This document shows, one piece after another, positions 60,101 to 64,000 of a stretch of 64,000 nt of DNA; positions within the stretch are counted from its first letter, which is position 1, and every line of letters starts with the position of its first letter. The position numbers were made by a program, and so were the translations under genes. Source of the stretch: Mycobacterium paraterrae (lineage in GTDB: Bacteria > Actinomycetota > Actinomycetes > Mycobacteriales > Mycobacteriaceae). Below the pieces are notes generated by a model, which had not been told where the DNA came from, did not search any database, and worked only from the letters and a program-made list of their open reading frames with translations. Location: assembly GCF_022430545.2 (NCBI RefSeq), contig NZ_CP092488.2, positions 3,906,001 to 3,970,000 on the forward strand. The letters are read 5' to 3'.

Positions 60101-60314
60101 AGTCAACCAAGTCGGCGAAAAGAATTGTGATGCGCCGGATTTCACCCGAATCGGCTGGCGCCGCCAGCAGGTCTTCGGCGTCCAGATTGTGCCGGTCGAC
60201 GGCTAGCACCTGTTCGGCAAGTTGGTTGGCGATCACGCGGTTTCCTTCGCCGAGCGCGCGAAGCGCACGATCGAGAAGTTCGTCGACGCCGGGTGGCTGG
60301 GGCGGTTCGGTCAC
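57117..60314 (-). CDS. Class III nucleotidyl cyclase-AAA ATPase
   Basis: A 1065-residue signalling ATPase. The cyclase domain (about 58-235) has metal Asp residues in FADLVDST (68) and KGDGLLVFFG (112), with transition-state Asn183 and Arg187 in ANLAARV. An AAA_16-type ATPase follows, with Walker A GEAGIGKS (278-285) and Walker B LILVEDMHWFD (404-414). The C-terminal 500 residues are TPR-like helical repeats. No DNA-binding HTH is seen. The GTG start overlaps the upstream gene. It could make cAMP or act as a nucleotide-gated switch. Having Lys directly before GDG is not the usual residue there. Confidence 0.85.
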   Translation of the reverse strand: MTEPPQPPGVDELLDRALRALGEGNRVIANQLAEQVLAVDRHNLDAEDLLAAPADSGEIRRITILFADLVDSTELSTRVEPETYRTVVGRYRDEVQRVVERYGGHIGTTKGDGLLVFFGHPEAHEDDVRRAVQAGLDITHEVTALSARVKRRFGFEIDVRVGVHRGIAYLDTKQDDVYGFAANLAARVCSLADPGTVAVSQAVEGLIRGRFELRAQLPKAVKGVDQPIRYFLVVAERDLTPIGSGPLVGRDDELEYLRRAWEQATLGQLTTPGAVFVGEAGIGKSRLAWSAVEMAERSHGVVLQLVGSPFHTDVGLRPIRRLLERRCGITRTSQPEERLRHLRSELEQRSLDADVAVPLLAPVLGIGAEAGYTAVAAEGLKLYEQITGAVFDYLIACSRDAPTLILVEDMHWFDEDTFDVVESLLGGELSGHVLVVMTNRHNTPLPKTARAQVFELKPLSDEEADQLIVALHPRVRADEQKAIRQRCVGLPLYIEEVVAKLKAQPSDEASSLGVPDTLYEALFARLRSSPGALRVVEAAAVIGSRIECGLLRSILDVADIDVDAVVTELVEGRVLESIDHGRYRFRHDLLREVAEELSPPTQRRRLHSRIADSLVATQGTPDWPMIARHYERAERYTEAASAYGAAAANARQRGALREALAHLTYAIAQAERCADGPERDRVEVSLRLARAFLAQAAEGVASKKVAADFERCLALCGSNLADDDLFSTVMSLYPYYTMRADLDRAERLVMSVRAQLTGQRASFMPINEFGLGQLAWYRGEFGYAKTKLNLAATTLTEACSRDLETMLFMPNDATAGLYAHLAMARFIDGDLAGVAVELERAERRCAEIPFPKGAFSLAYARQLEVLVRAEAGQLQRAAEVAADLRTLGEQHGFDSWALVGVAQLGTVAALSALADNADAAALRPHVEALTAFVGACRAMSAISLVTFYDAVLARLLVASGDLTDARQRLDTGLELAEQTRMHFYDAELMRLRAQTADDEDQRRDDLESARDLARRQDAPIFELRCAADLFQLDEARFRDAVTAALSRFPDNSSWPEVAAAQAMIG

Positions 60315-61036
60315 AAGTTGACGATGACCTTTACAGCCAGGTTCTGCTGGGCAGCGCCGTTTTTCATGACCTCGACCGTGCCGCGGAAGACGCCACTGGG
60401 GATGCCCGCGGTGTTGATGACCAACCAGAATTTTTTGGCTCTGCCCGGCTTCAAAGCACCCCCGGCGGGGATGAATCGGACGATGCCGGAGATGTCCTCG
60501 TCGACCGTGGGGCGCGACAGAGGTCCCATTTGAAGCACGAGATCGTCTGCAACAGCTGCGTTTACGGTGTACGGGCCGAATTTCATCAGCGGATTGGCCA
60601 ACACACCCGGTCCGGCGCCGATCGCCTCGGCGATCTCAGCCGTGCGAAGCACTGCCATCCCGGTCAAGGTGATGGCCGAGTCGACCCAGTTGTCTTTGAA
60701 GGTACCGGCATTCACCTTTTCCGCTGCGTCACCGGTGACCGCCGCTGCGTCGCTTACGGCGGTCTGGACTATCGAGGCGACCTCGTCAGCCACCAGCAGC
60801 GGACCGTTGTCCGGTTGTATCTGCAACGGTATCCGCGCAAGTTCAGCCGCGCCGGTGATGGCAATGCCGGCGAGTTGGGTCGCTGATTCGATCGCGTCCT
60901 TACCCGTAAAACTGCCTGGATCGCCATTGATTTTGTCGAAGGCATCTATTGCAACCTGCGCCGCCCCGTTGATCACCTTGCGGGCTACCGTCGCGTAGCG
61001 GGTTGCGATCGCCTTCGGATCGTCGGTCGGCGCCAT
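60311..61036 (-). CDS. Helical protein with C-terminal Ig-like domain
   Basis: A 241-residue protein that I cannot assign to a named family. Residues 1-130 are predicted helical and Ala-rich (ATRYATVARKVINGAAQVA), somewhat phasin-like. Residues 145-241 look like a beta-sandwich ending VRFIPAGG, IPSGVFRGTVEV and LAVKVIVNL. The same ending occurs in the divergent gene at 62741. There is no signal peptide. It lies between the orphan 537-residue gene (2-bp gap) and the cyclase gene (GTGA overlap), so it is translated with them. It may be a structural or adaptor protein. Confidence 0.7.
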   Translation of the reverse strand: MAPTDDPKAIATRYATVARKVINGAAQVAIDAFDKINGDPGSFTGKDAIESATQLAGIAITGAAELARIPLQIQPDNGPLLVADEVASIVQTAVSDAAAVTGDAAEKVNAGTFKDNWVDSAITLTGMAVLRTAEIAEAIGAGPGVLANPLMKFGPYTVNAAVADDLVLQMGPLSRPTVDEDISGIVRFIPAGGALKPGRAKKFWLVINTAGIPSGVFRGTVEVMKNGAAQQNLAVKVIVNL

Positions 61037-61038
61037 CG

Positions 61039-62652
61039 TTATTCGCCTTTCGTCACTTCGGGTTTCACCATGCTCTCGGCGGTTTCGTACACCTCGAGCG
61101 CGTACTGGCGCAGATTTGTCCCGATGCTGGACGTGATTTTCTCGACATCGTCACGACTCATGCCGTCGAGCCACCGGGTGGCGGCATCGGCTGTGACGTC
61201 GCGCGTCCGATTGACGAGATCGTTAAGCAATGTGCGGGCGTCCTTGACGGTATTGGCGAAGTTCGGTGGCAGCGTCGCGGGTGACTCGACAATGGCGGCC
61301 GGCGTCGCGGCGCCCGGATCCATATGTGACGCATAGTTGTTCGGTGGTGTGGTCGCGAACGACACCAATGCGCCAGGCTGGATCTCGCCGGCGAGCACCT
61401 TGTGGGCCGTCCCACTGAGAAGCTCGTTCGCGGCGTCTCCCCAACCGAGCAGACAGCCGAGCGCAGAGGTTGCAGTCGGGCTCAGCCCCTGCACTCGCTC
61501 CTGTTTGCTAGTGCGGATACGGACGCCCTTCTTCGAGGAATCGGTGCCATTCAGCGGTGTAACCCAGATGTAGCCGTTATCGACCTCGACCATTCGGGAA
61601 TCATCCTGGCGGTGCGGATCGAGGTCGTAATTGACGAATAGACCGCCGCTGTCGTCGACTTGGAAGTAGAAAAGCAACGCCGTGTGCAGGCGCCACTCAG
61701 AACATTCGGGGCCAATCGTTTCCAGAATTCGCGACCACCCGTGTTTGGCGTACGGCGGTGTCTGCGCGGCGACCTTGCAGAAGAACTTGCAACACAAACT
61801 CCAGTTCCTGGGGTCGACGATTTTTTTGATGTCGTCGACACTGAGCTCGTCATCCGTCGCGTTGGTGTAAAGCGTGCTGCAATATTGGTCGCCGTCGGCC
61901 TCAAGTGTGCCGAAGCACGGCAGCGACTGGTCGGCAAACTTTTTGCTGACTTTCTTCGAGGCGAAGCTGTGCCACTCCATCCGCGAGGTGACTCGCTTCG
62001 CCTCGTCCAGCAAACTGAGCACGGTCGGGTCTGATGTGGGGTCGCCTGGGTCAAAATTTTCGGGGGTCCCGGACCAGAAATTGAGCGCCGCAGCCATTAT
62101 CTGTGCAGGCAGATCCGGCATGTCCCGGATCATGGGTGGCGTGCCGCCGAGTTCGGCGATTCTCGCCAACACCACTGCCGCGTATGTAGCGCGCGCCAGC
62201 ACCGGGTCGTGGAAGGTGGTGTAGTCGCCCACTCGCTCAGGTAATCGGGCCGGCGCGGGGGGTGCGCCGCCAGCTGAATCGGTAGCGAGCCCTTCTGCAG
62301 GTGGCTCGGTTACGGGCTCGCCCTGAGCCTGCGCACTTGATTCGCCGAGCGCAGCGCTGGCGAGACGCATCCGCTCGTCACTGTCCGCCGCCTGCAGGTA
62401 TTCGAGCGCCGCCTGGACGCTGGGGAACGCGATTGGCGTGCTCCGCCCGGGGCTGCGTACGCCGGGTCGGTTGGCGAATTGTTCGAGCTCGCGGTACCAG
62501 CCTGACTGCCCGAAACCGGTAGTGCCCGGCAAAAGAACTTCCACGATGTCCAGCACCGCGTCCGGATTGGGTCCGTGGCCCCGCTTGGCGAAGCGGACCG
62601 CCTCATCGATTGCGCCGAAGAACGACAACTGAGACTGCAACAGATTCAGCAA
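61039..62652 (-). CDS. Orphan 537-residue protein of unknown function
   Basis: First gene of the minus-strand operon. The start is TTG at 62652 with GGAGG seven bases upstream. The N-terminal 100 residues are helical (LEYLQAADSDERMRLASA), then a Pro/Ala-rich linker (105-140). A central domain (about 145-420) has clustered Cys (NWSLCCKFFCKV at 284-294, plus Cys246, Cys258 and GPEC). It also has a strand-rich stretch (GGLFVNYDLDP, VDNGYIWVTPLNG) that recalls START-like folds without convincing me. A helical C terminus follows. There is no signal peptide and no known family. The Cys cluster could bind metal. Confidence 0.65.
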   Translation of the reverse strand: MLNLLQSQLSFFGAIDEAVRFAKRGHGPNPDAVLDIVEVLLPGTTGFGQSGWYRELEQFANRPGVRSPGRSTPIAFPSVQAALEYLQAADSDERMRLASAALGESSAQAQGEPVTEPPAEGLATDSAGGAPPAPARLPERVGDYTTFHDPVLARATYAAVVLARIAELGGTPPMIRDMPDLPAQIMAAALNFWSGTPENFDPGDPTSDPTVLSLLDEAKRVTSRMEWHSFASKKVSKKFADQSLPCFGTLEADGDQYCSTLYTNATDDELSVDDIKKIVDPRNWSLCCKFFCKVAAQTPPYAKHGWSRILETIGPECSEWRLHTALLFYFQVDDSGGLFVNYDLDPHRQDDSRMVEVDNGYIWVTPLNGTDSSKKGVRIRTSKQERVQGLSPTATSALGCLLGWGDAANELLSGTAHKVLAGEIQPGALVSFATTPPNNYASHMDPGAATPAAIVESPATLPPNFANTVKDARTLLNDLVNRTRDVTADAATRWLDGMSRDDVEKITSSIGTNLRQYALEVYETAESMVKPEVTKGE

Positions 62653-62740
62653 GGTCCGACCTCCTGGCTGTTAACGCCGATATCATACCCACCAGCAGTC
62701 TGAATGGCTGATAATCCACCGGAGTTCACGGGAGTGAAAT
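62653..62740. promoter_or_regulatory. Divergent promoter region of the isoprenoid-linked locus
   Basis: This 88-bp gap must drive both units. TATGAT on the minus strand (62687-62682) and GATAAT on the plus strand (62710-62715) are possible -10 elements, each about 25-30 bp from its gene. Neither has a clear -35. The compact shared region implies joint control of both units. Confidence 0.35.
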
Positions 62741-63439
62741 GTGACCGAGCGTGACAACGACGCTGGTGCTTCCGATCTCCCGTGGGCATCGGTCTTCGAC
62801 CCGGCCCTGAACATACGGGCGTTAGGCGAAATTCAGGCTCGAGGGTTCAGGGCAGCGACCGAGGTCGTCAACCGTTTCATTCGATCGGCTGACACCAAAT
62901 CCGTTGACGAACCGGTTAATTGCACACCGCCCTGCGAAGAAGTCACGCAGACACCGGGCCATCCCGAGCCAACAGCGGCCGCGCCGCTTCCCGATGCCGA
63001 CCGAGTGTTGCAGCTGTGGCAGAGATTAGCGACGCAGGCGATCGAAACATTGCGCGGCGCAGCGCAACCGCGCAATGGCGTTGCATCAGTCAATATGCAA
63101 CGGGGCACCTCGGCGGGAGCTGTCTCATTGGTGGCAAGCGAGCCCGGTGCGGTATCGACGGAAGTCTGGTTACACAACAGTGGCGCGGAAGATCTGGGGA
63201 AGATCCGAATGCATTGCAGTGACTTGACGGCTCATGATGGTGCGGTGATCGCTTCGGCGACGGTGCGATTCGAGCCTGACATGGTGCCTATGGTGGCGCG
63301 ATCCAGTCGGGGTGTGACCATCGAGATTGACGTTCCCGACGAAGTCAGCGCCGGCACTTACCGGGGAACCCTACTGGCCGACGGATATCCCGACATCTGG
63401 CTGCCCGTGACGTTGACCGTGTCGTCGCGAGGCTCATGA
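62741..63439 (+). CDS. Second Ig-like-domain protein, coupled to polyprenyl synthase
   Basis: A 232-residue protein. The N-terminal part has two helical segments (LGEIQARGFRAATEVVNRF and LQLWQRLATQAIETLRG) separated by a Pro-rich, probably disordered linker (about 45-85). The C-terminal 110 residues form a beta-sandwich with ATVRFEPDM, VSAGTYRGTLL and LPVTLTV. This ending parallels the protein at 60311. GTG at 62741 has GGGAG upstream. Its stop overlaps the synthase ATG (ATGA). It has no signal peptide. A role as scaffold or partner of the synthase is inferred from coupling only. Confidence 0.7.
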   Translation: MTERDNDAGASDLPWASVFDPALNIRALGEIQARGFRAATEVVNRFIRSADTKSVDEPVNCTPPCEEVTQTPGHPEPTAAAPLPDADRVLQLWQRLATQAIETLRGAAQPRNGVASVNMQRGTSAGAVSLVASEPGAVSTEVWLHNSGAEDLGKIRMHCSDLTAHDGAVIASATVRFEPDMVPMVARSSRGVTIEIDVPDEVSAGTYRGTLLADGYPDIWLPVTLTVSSRGS

Positions 63440-64000
63440 CCAGCACCGCCGACGATTCCGACCTTGCGACGGTCGAGGACCGGTTGCGTCAGGTCGGCAA
63501 GGTCATTCGTCGCTCAATGTTGGGTGCCATACCTGACGGCGAGCCGAGTCAATGGCTGTATGCGCCGATGCGGGAATATCCGTCGCGACCGGGCAAGGCA
63601 TTGCGTCCGGCGCTGTGCATGTCCGCGGGCCGGGCGTTCGGCGCCGACCCGGACGATCTGCTCGGCATCGCCGTCGCGATCGAGTTGATGCACAACGCGT
63701 TCCTCGTGCACGACGACATCGCCGACGGTAGCGAGATGCGGCGCGGCAGGCCAACTTTGGCTGCGACATACGGAGTTGCGGCGGCACTCAATGCGGGCGA
63801 TGGAGTGGCGATCGTCGCCGGTCAGGTACTACGGCGTGCCACCCGGCGCCTGGACCGAGATCTCGCCGACCTGGTGTGGGCCGAGTTCGACACGATGGCG
63901 CTGCGCACGCTGGAAGGGCAGGCTACCGAAGCCGGATGGCAACTCGACGACGTCGTCGACCTTGGCCCGGAGGACTACCTCAACCTCATCATGCACAAGA
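63436..64000 (+). CDS. Polyprenyl (isoprenyl) diphosphate synthase, 5' part
   Basis: The first 188 residues of a trans-isoprenyl diphosphate synthase cut off by the window end. The IPP-binding GKALRPAL (Lys54, Arg57) and the first aspartate-rich motif HDDIADGSEMRRGRPTL (Asp93, Asp94, Asp97) are complete. The residues before the motif (LMHNAFLV) include a medium-sized Phe, which often influences chain length. The second Asp-rich motif lies outside the window. The ATG overlaps the stop of the Ig-like-domain gene. It probably makes GGPP- or FPP-type chains for the enzymes encoded around it. Confidence 0.9.
   Translation, partial: MTSTADDSDLATVEDRLRQVGKVIRRSMLGAIPDGEPSQWLYAPMREYPSRPGKALRPALCMSAGRAFGADPDDLLGIAVAIELMHNAFLVHDDIADGSEMRRGRPTLAATYGVAAALNAGDGVAIVAGQVLRRATRRLDRDLADLVWAEFDTMALRTLEGQATEAGWQLDDVVDLGPEDYLNLIMHK

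Overview
The window is high-GC actinobacterial chromosome and almost certainly comes from a mycobacterium; I cannot fix the species. Three things point there: gene order, enzyme repertoire (PptH/PptT, Ltp1, FadE/FadD/Lip families, an F420-type LLM enzyme, a mycothiol-type isomerase, DUF732 and DUF3558 proteins) and many probably leaderless starts. From what I know of M. tuberculosis, the backbone follows the Rv2800-to-Rv2763c segment: CocE hydrolase and DUF3558 protein, pptH-pptT-truB, ltp1 and fadE21, sirR, ribF-rpsO-pnp-pepR-nitronate monooxygenase, ald/aldR, a PF10118 protein and PDR-type reductase, dapB and two small genes, dlh-thyA-dfrA. Blocks not part of that backbone are set between these anchors. 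There are no rRNA, tRNA, CRISPR or insertion-sequence features.

Region by region. 1-7 kb holds a secreted DUF3558/CocE pair divergent from pptH-pptT-truB, then an ArsR regulator divergent from a CaCA-type cation exchanger, and a secreted DUF732 protein. 7-18.3 kb is a TetR gene followed by one tightly packed ten-gene run (thiolase-like Ltp1, SRPBCC, MaoC hydratase, SDR, FadE21, LipO-type esterase, acyl-CoA ligase, SDR, Baeyer-Villiger-type monooxygenase, SDR). Together these could turn a ketone into an ester, an acid, an acyl-CoA and beta-oxidation products. 18.3-25.5 kb is housekeeping: sirR, ribF, rpsO, pnp, pepR and an NMO. 25.5-33.3 kb carries ald/aldR, a diiron protein, an EphD-like hydrolase-SDR fusion, a flavin/2Fe-2S reductase, a secreted protein and dapB with two coupled small genes. 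33.3-35 kb has two tandem cupins, one with a Tat-like leader, and a small secreted protein.

35-43 kb is an overlapping operon headed by a single-chain biotin-dependent long-chain acyl-CoA carboxylase with two SDRs, two acyl-CoA dehydrogenases and an aldo/keto reductase. 43-50.8 kb is an accessory stretch (LLM enzyme, beta-carbonic anhydrase, alpha/beta hydrolase, NmrA-type protein, DinB-like protein, TetR, SDR, AraC). 50.8-55 kb returns to the backbone with dlh, a 55-bp tandem repeat abutting thyA, thyA-dfrA, a coiled-coil protein and an AlkX/YcaQ-type glycosylase.

The most unusual part is 55.05-64.0 kb. A minus-strand operon joined by overlaps or a 2-bp gap (orphan 537-aa protein, Ig-like-domain protein, cyclase-AAA ATPase, carotenoid-desaturase-like FAD enzyme) is divergent from a second Ig-like-domain protein coupled to a polyprenyl synthase that runs off the window. 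I propose this as one uncharacterised isoprenoid-linked system; its function is inferred, not shown.
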